This document shows, piece by piece, positions 1-8,355 of a stretch of 64,000 bases of DNA. Within the stretch, counting starts at the first letter, position 1; every line of letters begins with the position of its first letter. Origin of the DNA: Martinezella calliandrae (GTDB lineage Bacteria; Pseudomonadota; Alphaproteobacteria; Rhizobiales; Rhizobiaceae); NCBI RefSeq assembly GCF_030272695.1, contig NZ_JARFYN010000003.1, forward strand, positions 145,524 to 209,523, written 5' to 3'. The notes under the pieces are model-generated. The model did no database searches. It was given only the letters and a program-made list of their open reading frames with translations, and was not told where the DNA came from. The translations under genes were made by a program, and so were the position numbers.

Positions 1-42
1 TATCTCGTGACGCTCGACATGCTGGAGCAGCGCCAGGCTTGA
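1..42 (+). CDS. C-terminal end of a gene entering from the left edge (partial)
   Basis: From base 1 the plus strand is open for 13 codons (ending LEQRQA) and closes at a TGA at 40-42. The next gene lies convergently 9 bases away, so this is most likely the tail of a gene that starts outside the window. The tail is too short to assign a family. Confidence 0.4.
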   Translation, partial: YLVTLDMLEQRQA

Positions 43-51
43 TCCGGCGCC

Positions 52-1887
52 TCAATCCAGCGGTTTGAACCGGAAGAACTGTACATCCGACTTCGCCGCC
101 GGGATCGGCTCAAGATAGGCGGGCACATGAGCCCGGCCAAGTTGAGCATAGAGCCCCTCGGGCTTTAGCTTTGAAACTTCCTTCACCTGCGGATCGCCGG
201 GGCAAAAGGCAAGCAGCGTCACATGAGCGCCGCGCAGGAAGGCTTCCGCCTCCTTTGGCGCAGCAAGGCCGATATGCAGTTCTGTCAGCATACCGCCCTG
301 GTCACGATGATAGGGACCAGACAGCACTCGATGCGGCGTGAAGCGCAGGAGTGTCGAACCCATGTTGGAGGCCGCCGAAACGACGCCGGGATTGAGACTG
401 GCGATCGGCGCCAGCGCTTCCTTCGAGGCGCAATTCCCCGTCGCATCCGCATCGGTGAGCGAGTTGGCAGAGAAGCTATTGTCGATCCCATTATAGGCAA
501 GTGTGCCGCCGACGGCCCAAACGGCGGGTGCCGAGAGTAGTGTGGCGGCGACATAGAAGAAGGCTGCGCCCACGTCTTCCGTGTCGGCGGCCGAGATTCG
601 GCGCAGTTCGGCAAGCAGCAGCGCCAGCGGCGGAATGGCGAGCAGATTGGAAAACTCGGCCCCGCGCACTTGTACCAGCGCAATAACCCAATTGATGGCC
701 ACCAAGGCTAGAAGAACGGCATGCAGCCGGGCACGCTTGCCTTGCAGCATGCGGAATATGCAGACGACGATCGCCAGGAAGCCGGTGGCATAAAAGGCGC
801 CAAGCGCTTCCGGCTGATGGCGCGACAAAGTGAAGATCGACTGCGCCTCGGTGACGCTGTTCAGCCACAGTTTCACCAGCATCGGATCGAGATCGGCGAG
901 CGGATCGCGCAGGCATTGCGGCGCGATCGCCAGCGTCGTTGCGAACACGGCAATGCCATTGGCGATCAGCACCACCAGACGCCACGGGCGCGATAGACGG
1001 CTGGCAAACAATGCGGACAGCAACAGGCCGGTGCCGCCAATGCTGGTCATACTGTAGAAGCCCAGCGAGAGATTGTCGCAAGTGACCGTGGAATAAAGAT
1101 GCGGCGGTACGAGCGCAAAGAACGCGACGCTGACGCCGATCGTCAGCATCAAGGCGAAGGCGCGGGCGGCGGGCGCGAAAATCTCGCCGTCCCAAGCCCA
1201 GAGACCGGCGACCGCCATGCAGGCGACCGCGACGAACGGCGTCGTCTCCGCGCCGATGCCGAGGGCGATCGAAAGGGCGATAGCGGCGATGGCGAAATTG
1301 CGCGGCTTGTAGGTTTCATCGGCGAGCATCGCAACGGTAAGCGCAACAAGACAGAGCTGCACATTGTCATGGTCAATCGATCCGGGCGTGAAGCGGCGTG
1401 ATGTCAGCACGAAGAGCGCCGTTAGGCCAAGCGAGAAATGCATGCCTTCGACGCCGGCGATCCGGTGACCGGCAAGCCCCATGAAGGCCATGAACGGCAA
1501 CACGAGCATCAATGGCCAAACCGTAAGCGCCGCGGCTTCCGCATTTTCCGGCGCAAGAAACAGCCGCAAGAAGGCAATGAGGCTGGCGATCGGCAAGTCG
1601 ATGAAGCGCGACCAATGCATCAACGTGCCGCCGTCAAGGCCGAGGCGGTATTGCATCATATCGTACCAGCCCTGCCCGCCGAGGAAATCACGCACCTCGA
1701 CCAGACGCATGACGTCATCATTGTCGGGACCGACATAATCCATGGCATGGCGATTGAAGATCAACAGGGCGACGATGACAACGACGCTGTAAATCAGCGA
1801 GACGAGCCCCGGTCGCGACCAAGGCGAAGGGGCTCTTTCCGCCACTATCAAAGTCGATCCGCGCGACATTTCCACGGCCTGCGCCAT
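52..1887 (-). CDS. GT-C type polytopic membrane glycosyltransferase-like protein
   Basis: This 611-residue protein has roughly ten hydrophobic segments and a C-terminal soluble part. Just after the first membrane segment it has an acidic motif, GPDNDDVMRL, where GT-C enzymes such as STT3, PMT and ArnT place their catalytic aspartates. A second charged motif, MHWSRFIDLP, follows in the same first loop. Known families with this plan transfer sugars from polyprenyl-phosphate donors on the outer face of the inner membrane. The gene is divergent from a GT2 plus GtrA pair (2104-3524) across a 216 bp gap, which supports a shared lipid-linked glycosylation function. The acceptor cannot be read from the sequence. 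Membrane topology is clear; the exact enzyme activity is inferred. Confidence 0.7.
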   Translation of the reverse strand: MAQAVEMSRGSTLIVAERAPSPWSRPGLVSLIYSVVVIVALLIFNRHAMDYVGPDNDDVMRLVEVRDFLGGQGWYDMMQYRLGLDGGTLMHWSRFIDLPIASLIAFLRLFLAPENAEAAALTVWPLMLVLPFMAFMGLAGHRIAGVEGMHFSLGLTALFVLTSRRFTPGSIDHDNVQLCLVALTVAMLADETYKPRNFAIAAIALSIALGIGAETTPFVAVACMAVAGLWAWDGEIFAPAARAFALMLTIGVSVAFFALVPPHLYSTVTCDNLSLGFYSMTSIGGTGLLLSALFASRLSRPWRLVVLIANGIAVFATTLAIAPQCLRDPLADLDPMLVKLWLNSVTEAQSIFTLSRHQPEALGAFYATGFLAIVVCIFRMLQGKRARLHAVLLALVAINWVIALVQVRGAEFSNLLAIPPLALLLAELRRISAADTEDVGAAFFYVAATLLSAPAVWAVGGTLAYNGIDNSFSANSLTDADATGNCASKEALAPIASLNPGVVSAASNMGSTLLRFTPHRVLSGPYHRDQGGMLTELHIGLAAPKEAEAFLRGAHVTLLAFCPGDPQVKEVSKLKPEGLYAQLGRAHVPAYLEPIPAAKSDVQFFRFKPLD

Positions 1888-2103
1888 CTCGATGAAACCC
1901 TGTGTTTGAAGGACATACGAGGCACCACGCTAACGGCTGCCGATCAAGAAAGAGTAAAGCGAAACTATGCCGCAGCCGATATCACGAGAATGTTCCCGCA
2001 GAGATCGCAACCGGCCATTTTTCGCCCGCAGCCATAGGGTCTTGTTAACGCGCAACAGGATAAGTTCTCCTTCGGATTGTCCGTTGGGGCCCAAGTGGAA
2101 GTC

Positions 2104-3141
2104 ATGCGTAGGAATTGGTCAGAGACCTTGTGGAGTGAGAGCCTGAATATCGCCGTTCTCCTGCCCTGCTACGACGAGGCCGCGACGATCGGCGACGTCG
2201 TTTGCGGTTTTCGCAAGGCGTTGCCACGGGCGGATATCTACGTCTACGACAATAATTCCACCGACGGCACGGCGCTGCACGCGATGCTCGCAGGTGCGAC
2301 CGTCATGCGCGAACGTCGGCAGGGCAAGGGGCATGTGGTGCGCCGCATGTTCGCCGATATCGACGCAGATATCTACGTCATGGCCGACGGTGACGGTACA
2401 TACGCGCCCGAAGACGCAGAGGAACTGATCCGTACGCTTTTGACCGAAGGTTCCGACATGGTGGTGGGCACCCGCCGTGGCGTGCACGACGATGCCGGCC
2501 GGCAGGGTCACGCCTTCGGCAACCGAATCTTCAACTGGCTTTACCGAACGATTTTCGGCACGGACTTCACCGACATTTTCTCCGGTTATCGAGCCTTCTC
2601 CCGTCGCTTCGTCAAAAGCTTCCCGGCGGTCTCAGGCGGTTTCGAGATCGAGACGGAAATGTCGGTGCATGCGTCACGGTTGAAACTGCCCGTCAGCGAA
2701 TTAGAACTCGGTTACGGCCGCCGGCCGGAGGGTTCGCATTCCAAACTGTCGACCTTTCGCGACGGTTGGAAGATCCTTTGGATGTTCGCGATGCTGATGA
2801 AGGAAACCCGACCCTTCGCCTTCTTTGGCATATTGGGCGCCATTTCCATGGAAGCGAGCATCGGTTTCATGATCCCCGTCTTTGTCGGATATTTCGAAAC
2901 CGGCTTGGTCCTGCGCATGCCAACCTGGGTACTTTCCATGGCGCTGATGATGATTTCCTTCATGCTGTTCACGGCCGGCCTGATCCTTGATTCCGTCGCC
3001 CGAGCCCGTGCAGAACAGCTTCGCATTCACTATATGAGCTTGACAAAGCCGATATCCCGCCAAAAACGGGCCAACCAGACGGTATCTATGGAAAAGCTAG
3101 AAAACCCGACAGGCCGGAAGAAGAAAGCCAAATTGGCATGA
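2104..3141 (+). CDS. Family 2 glycosyltransferase, dolichyl/undecaprenyl-phosphate sugar synthase type
   Basis: The N-terminal GT-A domain contains the usual elements: a start strand IAVLLPCYDE, a YDNNSTDGT loop, the metal-binding motif MADGDGTY, and VVGTRRG. Two hydrophobic segments follow near the C-terminus (around residues 235-310). This is the plan of GtrB/DPM1-like enzymes that load a nucleotide sugar onto undecaprenyl phosphate at the cytoplasmic face. The ATG at 2104 is chosen; a TTG at 2077 would add nine residues and neither start has a strong ribosome site. The 3' end overlaps the next gene (gtrA-like) by four bases, so the two are translationally coupled. The sugar it uses is not known. 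Confidence 0.85.
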   Translation: MRRNWSETLWSESLNIAVLLPCYDEAATIGDVVCGFRKALPRADIYVYDNNSTDGTALHAMLAGATVMRERRQGKGHVVRRMFADIDADIYVMADGDGTYAPEDAEELIRTLLTEGSDMVVGTRRGVHDDAGRQGHAFGNRIFNWLYRTIFGTDFTDIFSGYRAFSRRFVKSFPAVSGGFEIETEMSVHASRLKLPVSELELGYGRRPEGSHSKLSTFRDGWKILWMFAMLMKETRPFAFFGILGAISMEASIGFMIPVFVGYFETGLVLRMPTWVLSMALMMISFMLFTAGLILDSVARARAEQLRIHYMSLTKPISRQKRANQTVSMEKLENPTGRKKKAKLA

Positions 3142-3524
3142 AAAAACTCTTCCGTTTCCTGATTGCCGGCGGCATCGGCTTCGTCGTCGATGCAGGCGTG
3201 CTGCATTTGCTGCTCTGGTTGACGCCCTTCGGCCCCTTCGTCGGCCGTGCGATCTCGATACCGAGCGCGCTGCTCGCCACCTGGTTTCTCAACCGCACTT
3301 TCACCTTCGGCCGCTCCGACCGCTCGCTTGCGGCCGAAGGCTTCCGTTACGGTTCGGTCGGCCTGACCTCGGCATTGCTGAACTATGCCTTGTTCAGCTC
3401 GCTGCTGGTCTCCGAGCCGACTCTTAAGCCGATCATTGCGTTGACCCTCGCATCGGCGGCGGCGACTGCGTTCAGCTTCTTCGGCTATTCACGCTTCGTC
3501 TTCCGCCACCGGCAAAATACGTGA
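3138..3524 (+). CDS. GtrA family membrane protein
   Basis: This is a 128-residue, four-helix membrane protein matching the GtrA family: RFLIAGGIGFVVDAG at the start, then STWFLNRTF-like ATWFLNRTFTF and a final FGYSRFVF. GtrA proteins are thought to move undecaprenyl-phosphate-linked sugars across the inner membrane. The gene starts at an ATGA overlap with the upstream GT2 gene, so the two form an operon. Together with the divergent GT-C gene they make a GtrA/B/C-like set. Confidence 0.88.
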   Translation: MKKLFRFLIAGGIGFVVDAGVLHLLLWLTPFGPFVGRAISIPSALLATWFLNRTFTFGRSDRSLAAEGFRYGSVGLTSALLNYALFSSLLVSEPTLKPIIALTLASAAATAFSFFGYSRFVFRHRQNT

Positions 3525-3533
3525 AATACGGGC

Positions 3534-4520
3534 TCAGACCGGCTCCCAGCCATCCTTTTCGCTGGCTCGATAGATGGCGTCGATGACCTTCTGATTGAGC
3601 TTCGAGCTTTCTAGCGTCACGACTTCCGCACCCCTGCCCAAAGCAGCCGAAGCAAAAGCCTCCACCTCGCGTTTGTACTGACGGCTGTCGGGGAAACGGA
3701 AGAGCTGCGATTCCGAATGATTGCGATTGGTTAGCTCGAGCTCTTCGGCGCCATAGCGGTCGGCATTGAAGGGAGACTTCACCTCGATGAAACCGTCCGT
3801 GCCGTGGAATACCATGACCTGACGGGCAGCCATCTGCGTCGAGATGTAGAAGCTCATTTCGAAATCGCCGAAATCGGCTTTGACGCTGGAATAGATGTCC
3901 GTGCCGAATTCCGGATCGCGCTCGGTAACAGCCTGAATGCGCAGGGGCTCGCGCCCGGTGACGAAGCGCGTGCTGATCGTCGGATAGACGCCGATGTCTG
4001 GCAGGCCGCCGCCGCCGAGTTCCGGGATATTGCGCATATTGCCGGCATCGCGGTTGAAATAGGTGAACGCGCCCTGGACATGGCGCAGACGGCCGATGGC
4101 ACCGGCTGCCAGCAGCGACCGGACTTTCTGCCAGACTGGCGTATAGGTGACCATATAAGCTTCCGTCACCAGCACCTTGTTGCGGTCGCGGGCAGCGATC
4201 AGGCTATCGACCTCATCGGCCTTCAGCGCAATCGGCTTTTCGCAAAGCACATGCTTGCCCGCATCGGCCGCCTTGATCGTCCATTCGACATGCTGTGAGG
4301 TCGGCAGGGGAATATAGACGGCATCAATCGTGTCCGAAGCCAGCATTTCCTCGTAGGAGCCGAAGGCATGCGGCACCGAGAAGCGATCGGCCATGTCGCG
4401 AGCACGTGCCAGATCACGGCTGGCGACTGCCGTCACCACACAATTTTCCGCATCCTGAATGGCCGGCACGACCAGTTCGCGGCCGATCTTCGCCGTCGAC
4501 AAAATTCCGAAACGCAACAT
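3534..4520 (-). CDS. Gfo/Idh/MocA family NAD(P)-dependent oxidoreductase
   Basis: This is a 328-residue two-domain dehydrogenase. An N-terminal Rossmann domain begins [13 protein letters not shown], followed by the family hallmark EKP (CEKPIALK, about residue 95). A C-terminal alpha/beta domain contains [12 protein letters not shown], the region that normally carries the catalytic residues. The open frame extends 38 codons further upstream, but the ATG at 4518-4520 is preceded by GGAGGA at seven bases and is the convincing start. The family oxidises sugars, inositols or dihydrodiols; the substrate here is unknown. It is convergent with gtrA and divergent from the isochorismatase-like gene. 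Confidence 0.85.
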   Translation of the reverse strand: MLRFGILSTAKIGRELVVPAIQDAENCVVTAVASRDLARARDMADRFSVPHAFGSYEEMLASDTIDAVYIPLPTSQHVEWTIKAADAGKHVLCEKPIALKADEVDSLIAARDRNKVLVTEAYMVTYTPVWQKVRSLLAAGAIGRLRHVQGAFTYFNRDAGNMRNIPELGGGGLPDIGVYPTISTRFVTGREPLRIQAVTERDPEFGTDIYSSVKADFGDFEMSFYISTQMAARQVMVFHGTDGFIEVKSPFNADRYGAEELELTNRNHSESQLFRFPDSRQYKREVEAFASAALGRGAEVVTLESSKLNQKVIDAIYRASEKDGWEPV

Positions 4521-4834
4521 GACTTTTCCTCCTGGAGCGGGATCCCGAAACAGACGACCGCAGGATGGCAAGCGCGAAGCGGTTTTCAGAGGGGATCTTT
4601 GTAAAATGATAGGCAGAGCAAAACGATAGGTCATCTCGCCCGCGATGAAAGTGAAGCAACTTTATTCGGGCCTTACCCAAGGCGCAATGGCATGGAGTGG
4701 CGCCAGGCCAGAAACCCGGCGGGCCTCAGCAGTTACGATGGCCGGATTTGTCCTTATTTTGTCCAGCACATGACTTTTGTGGCTATTCATATGGAGCTAG
4801 CTTTGATTATCCTTCAAACATAGGAGATACGAAA

Positions 4835-5395
4835 ATGTCCCATGCCGACACCGCTTTGCTGGTCATCGATGTCCAGGAGTCCTTTCGTCAACGCCCTTAC
4901 TGGCAAAAGGACGACCTGCCTCATTTCGTCGACCGGCTGCAGGCGCTGATTGACGGCGCCAAGGCTCGTGACATTCCGGTGGTCCAGATTTTCCATGTCG
5001 ATGGCGACGAAGATTTCAGCCTTGCGAGCGGATATGTCCGTAAGCTCGAGGAGATTGGGCTGGAGGCTGATGCCGTGTTCCACAAGTCGCGCCATTCCGC
5101 CCTCGTGGGTACCGGCCTCGATGTCTGGCTGGTGGAAAACGGCATCCGCAAGCTGATCGTTTCCGGCATCCGCACCGAGCAATGCTGCGAGACGACGACG
5201 CGCCACGCCTCTGACCTCGGCTACGATGTCGACTACGTCACCGAAGCGACGCTGACTTTCCCGATGACGCATGCGTCCGGCACAGTGTTCAGCGCCGATG
5301 ATATAAAGAAGCGTACCGAGCTGGTGCTATCAGGCCGCTTCGCCCGCATCGCCACCGTGGAAGATGCGCTTGCGGCTGCAAGGAGTGCCGCATGA
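4835..5395 (+). CDS. Isochorismatase-like cysteine hydrolase
   Basis: This 186-residue protein has the isochorismatase fold. The catalytic aspartate sits in ALLVIDVQESF, a lysine in VFHKSRHSA, and the cysteine in GIRTEQCCETTTR near residue 115. Family members hydrolyse amides, ureas or isochorismate. The frame is open from 4697, but the ATG at 4835 follows AGGAG (4822-4826) and begins at the conserved first strand. Its stop overlaps the start of the GlxA-type regulator gene by four bases, a pairing often seen in Proteobacteria, so the regulator probably senses a related small molecule. Substrate unknown. Confidence 0.85.
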   Translation: MSHADTALLVIDVQESFRQRPYWQKDDLPHFVDRLQALIDGAKARDIPVVQIFHVDGDEDFSLASGYVRKLEEIGLEADAVFHKSRHSALVGTGLDVWLVENGIRKLIVSGIRTEQCCETTTRHASDLGYDVDYVTEATLTFPMTHASGTVFSADDIKKRTELVLSGRFARIATVEDALAAARSAA

Positions 5396-6384
5396 GCCAA
5401 ACCGGCAGACACCTTCGGGTCCTTCCCGTGTATGTCCTACTGCCGCCCTATACGCTGCTGATGGACGTTGCCGGGCCGATGGAGGTTCTGCGTCGCGCCA
5501 ACATCGAACAGGACGATATCCTGTTCGACTACCGTTTCGTCGCCGCCCGGCCGAAGCAGACGACCTCGATCGGCCTGACACTTGCCGATCTCCTACCATT
5601 GCCCGATCATGTTCCCGACGACGCCTATGTCGTCGTCTCCGGTAGTGTCACGCCGCCGCCCGATGCGGGCAACATCGACGAAGAGAACGGGCTCATCGCC
5701 ACCTGGCTGAAGACAGCGATTCGTCCGGGCGTCACGCTCGTCACCATCTGCTCGGGAGCCGTGCTTGCCGCCCGCGCTGGCCTGCTTGAAGGTTATTCCT
5801 GCACGACGCACGCGGCCTGCATCAAGGAGGTCCAACACCATGCCCCAACCGCGCGGGTGCTGGACAACCGGCTCTATGTCGAGGACCGCGGCCGCTACTC
5901 CAGCGCCGGTATCTCGACCGGCACGGATCTGATGCTGCACATCGTCTCCAAGCTCACCTCGCCGATGACGGCGCTGACAATCGCCCGCCACATGGTCATC
6001 TATATGCGCCGCACTGGTGCCGATCCGCAGCATTCCCCGTGGCTCAGCGGCCGCAACCACGTGCATCCCGCCATCCATCGCGTTCAAGATGCAATCATGG
6101 CCGATCCTGCGCATGGCTGGTCGCTCCCGGAGCTGGCAGGAATCGGCGCGATGAGTGCGCGGCATATTTCCCGGCTGTTTCAGGAGCATGCCGGCCTTTC
6201 AGTAACCGCCTATGTCAATCTGATGCGCGTTACGCTCGCTCGCGATGTGCTCACCAATTCGCGGCTGGACATGGAGCGCGTGGCTGAAAAATCCGGTTTC
6301 GCCTCGCCGCGGCATATGCGGCGTGTCTGGTCGAAATACAATGAGCTGCCGCCCAGTCACTACCGGCGATCGGCGGTCGAATAA
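5392..6384 (+). CDS. GlxA-type AraC family regulator with DJ-1/PfpI domain
   Basis: A 330-residue fusion. Residues about 10-190 form a DJ-1/PfpI (class I amidotransferase-like) ligand domain with the nucleophile-elbow motif TICSGAVLAARAG. Residues about 215-325 form the two helix-turn-helix AraC DNA-binding domain, ending SGFASPRHMRRVWSKY. The start codon overlaps the stop of the isochorismatase-like gene (ATGA), so the two are one operon and the protein probably regulates it. The effector is unknown. Confidence 0.9.
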   Translation: MSQTGRHLRVLPVYVLLPPYTLLMDVAGPMEVLRRANIEQDDILFDYRFVAARPKQTTSIGLTLADLLPLPDHVPDDAYVVVSGSVTPPPDAGNIDEENGLIATWLKTAIRPGVTLVTICSGAVLAARAGLLEGYSCTTHAACIKEVQHHAPTARVLDNRLYVEDRGRYSSAGISTGTDLMLHIVSKLTSPMTALTIARHMVIYMRRTGADPQHSPWLSGRNHVHPAIHRVQDAIMADPAHGWSLPELAGIGAMSARHISRLFQEHAGLSVTAYVNLMRVTLARDVLTNSRLDMERVAEKSGFASPRHMRRVWSKYNELPPSHYRRSAVE

Positions 6385-6497
6385 AATAAAAGTTAGTGGC
6401 ATTTCCTGTGACGGGCCGATAATTTTCACCGACGTCCCCTCCTCCTTCCGGCCCTTTCCGGCGCCGATCTTTTGCTCAAGTGATTTGGAGAGTCATT

Positions 6498-7448
6498 ATG
6501 GAAATGCGTAAGCTTGGACGAACTGACCTTTTCACCGCGCCGATCGTCTTCGGCGGCAATGTTTTTGGCTGGACCGCCGATGAGAAAACCTCCTACGCTC
6601 TGCTCGATGCATTCTTCGATGCCGGCTTCAACACGATCGACACCGCCGATGTCTATTCCCGCTGGGTTCCAGGCAACAAGGGCGGAGATTCCGAGGAGGT
6701 CATCGGCAAATGGCTGAAGCAGGGACACGTTGCCCGCGATAGGGCCATCATCATCACCAAGGTCGGCTCGGAAATGGGTCCGGGCAAGAAGGGGTTGAAG
6801 GCGGACTACATCCTGCAGGCGGTCGAGGATTCTCTGAGGCGGCTGCAAACCGACTATATCGACCTCTATCTCTCGCACTGGCCAGACCCGGAAACGGCGC
6901 ATGGGGAAACGCTCAGCGCCTTTGCCAAGCTGAAGGAACAGGGCAAGATCCGCCATGCCGGCTGCTCCAACCTCAACGCTGAGCAGCTGCAGGCCTCCTT
7001 CGATGCCGCCAGCAAGGCCGGCCTGCCGCGTTACGACGTGCTGCAGCCCGAATATAACCTCTATGCCCGCGACAGCTTCGAAGGCCCGCTCGCGGACCTC
7101 TGCGTCAAGGAAGAAATCGGCGTCGTCACCTATTTCAGCCTCGCAGCCGGCTTCCTCACCGGCAAATACCGGAGCAAGGCTGATACTGAGGGCCGCGCGC
7201 GCGAAAACCGCGTCACGGCTTACCTCAATGAAAAGGGTTTTCGCATTCTCGCTGCGCTCGATACCGTCGCCGCGGAAACCAAGTCGACGCCGGCCGATGT
7301 CGCGCTCGCCTGGTTGCTGCGCAAAAGGGGCGTCACCGCGCCGATCGCCAGCGCCACCAGCCTCAGCCAGCTCGATGCGCTGATCAATTCGACGAAGCTT
7401 TCGCTTTCCGACGAAGCCATGAGCCTGCTCGACAGAGCGGGCGAATAA
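6498..7448 (+). CDS. Aldo/keto reductase
   Basis: A 316-residue TIM-barrel NADPH oxidoreductase. The catalytic tetrad is visible: Asp and Tyr in IDTADVYSRW, Lys in IITKVGSEM and His in LYLSHWPDP. A C-terminal cofactor-binding segment contains PIASATSLSQLD. It resembles the Tas/YajO-like branch. The ATG at 6498 is seven bases after GGAG (6487-6490); a GTG at 6480 would add six residues. The GNAT gene follows 19 bases later on the same strand and may be co-transcribed. Substrate unknown. Confidence 0.88.
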   Translation: MEMRKLGRTDLFTAPIVFGGNVFGWTADEKTSYALLDAFFDAGFNTIDTADVYSRWVPGNKGGDSEEVIGKWLKQGHVARDRAIIITKVGSEMGPGKKGLKADYILQAVEDSLRRLQTDYIDLYLSHWPDPETAHGETLSAFAKLKEQGKIRHAGCSNLNAEQLQASFDAASKAGLPRYDVLQPEYNLYARDSFEGPLADLCVKEEIGVVTYFSLAAGFLTGKYRSKADTEGRARENRVTAYLNEKGFRILAALDTVAAETKSTPADVALAWLLRKRGVTAPIASATSLSQLDALINSTKLSLSDEAMSLLDRAGE

Positions 7449-7467
7449 AGTAAGCAGGAACCAACCT

Positions 7468-7911
7468 ATGACCATGGTGATCCGCGATGCCAGACCTGAA
7501 GACGAAGCCCGCTGGCGCGAGCTCTGGGCTGACTATCTCGTTTTCTACGGCGTCGGAGTCGCACCCGATATCACCGACAAAACATGGCGCCGGGTCTTCG
7601 ATCCGGCGTCCGCCATCTTCATGCGCGTCGCCGAAGTCGACGGGGAGGTCAAGGGTTTCACGCTCTGCCTGACGCATGAGGGCACTTGGGTCCGCGAGCC
7701 GGATTGTTATCTGGAAGACCTTTTCGTTGCCGAGAGCGCACGTGGCCATGGTGTGGGCCGGGCGCTGCTGGACGATCTCGTCGCCCTATGCAAGAAGAAC
7801 GGCTGGGCGCGGCTTTATTGGCATACGGAAGAGAGCAACACCACGGCCCGCATGCTCTACGACAGCTATGTCGAGAGCGATGGCCACATCCGTTATCGCA
7901 TCAATTTTTAA
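7468..7911 (+). CDS. GNAT family N-acetyltransferase
   Basis: A 147-residue single-domain GNAT protein. It has the N-terminal RDARPEDEARWRELW start, a central YLEDLFVAESARGHGVGRALL segment (motif A, acetyl-CoA pyrophosphate loop) and WHTEESNTTARMLYD (motif B). It probably acetylates an amine or amino acid, using acetyl-CoA in the cytoplasm. It lies 19 bases after the aldo/keto reductase. A rhizobial palindromic repeat starts immediately after its stop codon. Confidence 0.87.
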   Translation: MTMVIRDARPEDEARWRELWADYLVFYGVGVAPDITDKTWRRVFDPASAIFMRVAEVDGEVKGFTLCLTHEGTWVREPDCYLEDLFVAESARGHGVGRALLDDLVALCKKNGWARLYWHTEESNTTARMLYDSYVESDGHIRYRINF

Positions 7912-7958
7912 GGCATGATCCCAAAAAGTACGATCAGGTTTTTGGACAAGATCATGCC
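7912..7958. repeat. Rhizobial intergenic palindromic repeat
   Basis: The arms GGCATGATC (7912-7920) and GATCATGCC (7950-7958) are perfect inverted repeats, and inside them CCAAAAA pairs with TTTTTGG. I recognise this as one of the small dispersed palindromes common between genes in Rhizobiaceae. It sits in the gap between two convergent genes. Confidence 0.7.
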
Positions 7959-7960
7959 CA

Positions 7961-8332
7961 TCAAGTGACCGATTTCGGAAACCCTTCGTAGAGAGCGGAA
8001 TGATCGCCCTGCCAATTTGCCATGCCGCGCTTGGTAAGCGTGCCGCGAGGCTGGGCAAAGCTCTGGATCATCCGTTGCGGCCGCTCGTGCCATTGTATGT
8101 TGAAGGCCCATAATTTCGGGATGAAGCAGAGCGGTGCGTAGGGCAGATGATCATGGATCCACCATGCAAGCTTCCGCCAATCGCCCTCTTGGCGGCAATT
8201 GTCGATCAGCCATGGCACGACGATGCAGACTGCCGCACCCATGCAGCTATTAAGATCGCGCATATCCCAGATGTGGTGGGCGGCAGCGTGGGCGTTGGTC
8301 GAGCAATTCAGGCAGCAGCAGAATAACAGCAG
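7961..8332 (-). CDS. Conserved-looking secreted protein of unknown function, start uncertain
   Basis: From the ATG at 8261-8263 the frame encodes 100 residues rich in aromatic and charged positions (KLAWWIHDHLPYA, FNIQWHERP, NWQGDHSALY), which is not what a random shadow frame looks like. The frame continues upstream to about 8345 without any ATG, GTG or TTG. It reads as a hydrophobic, signal-peptide-like stretch (TLLLFCCCLNCSTNAHA) beginning at CTG codons 8332 and 8329. GGAG lies about ten bases before the first CTG. Either a CTG start is used, the start was lost, or the short 100-residue version is real. It follows the LysR gene on the same strand. I do not recognise the family. Confidence 0.5.
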   Translation of the reverse strand: MLLFCCCLNCSTNAHAAAHHIWDMRDLNSCMGAAVCIVVPWLIDNCRQEGDWRKLAWWIHDHLPYAPLCFIPKLWAFNIQWHERPQRMIQSFAQPRGTLTKRGMANWQGDHSALYEGFPKSVT

Positions 8333-8355
8333 CGTGGCTGTTCTCCGCTACTCTC

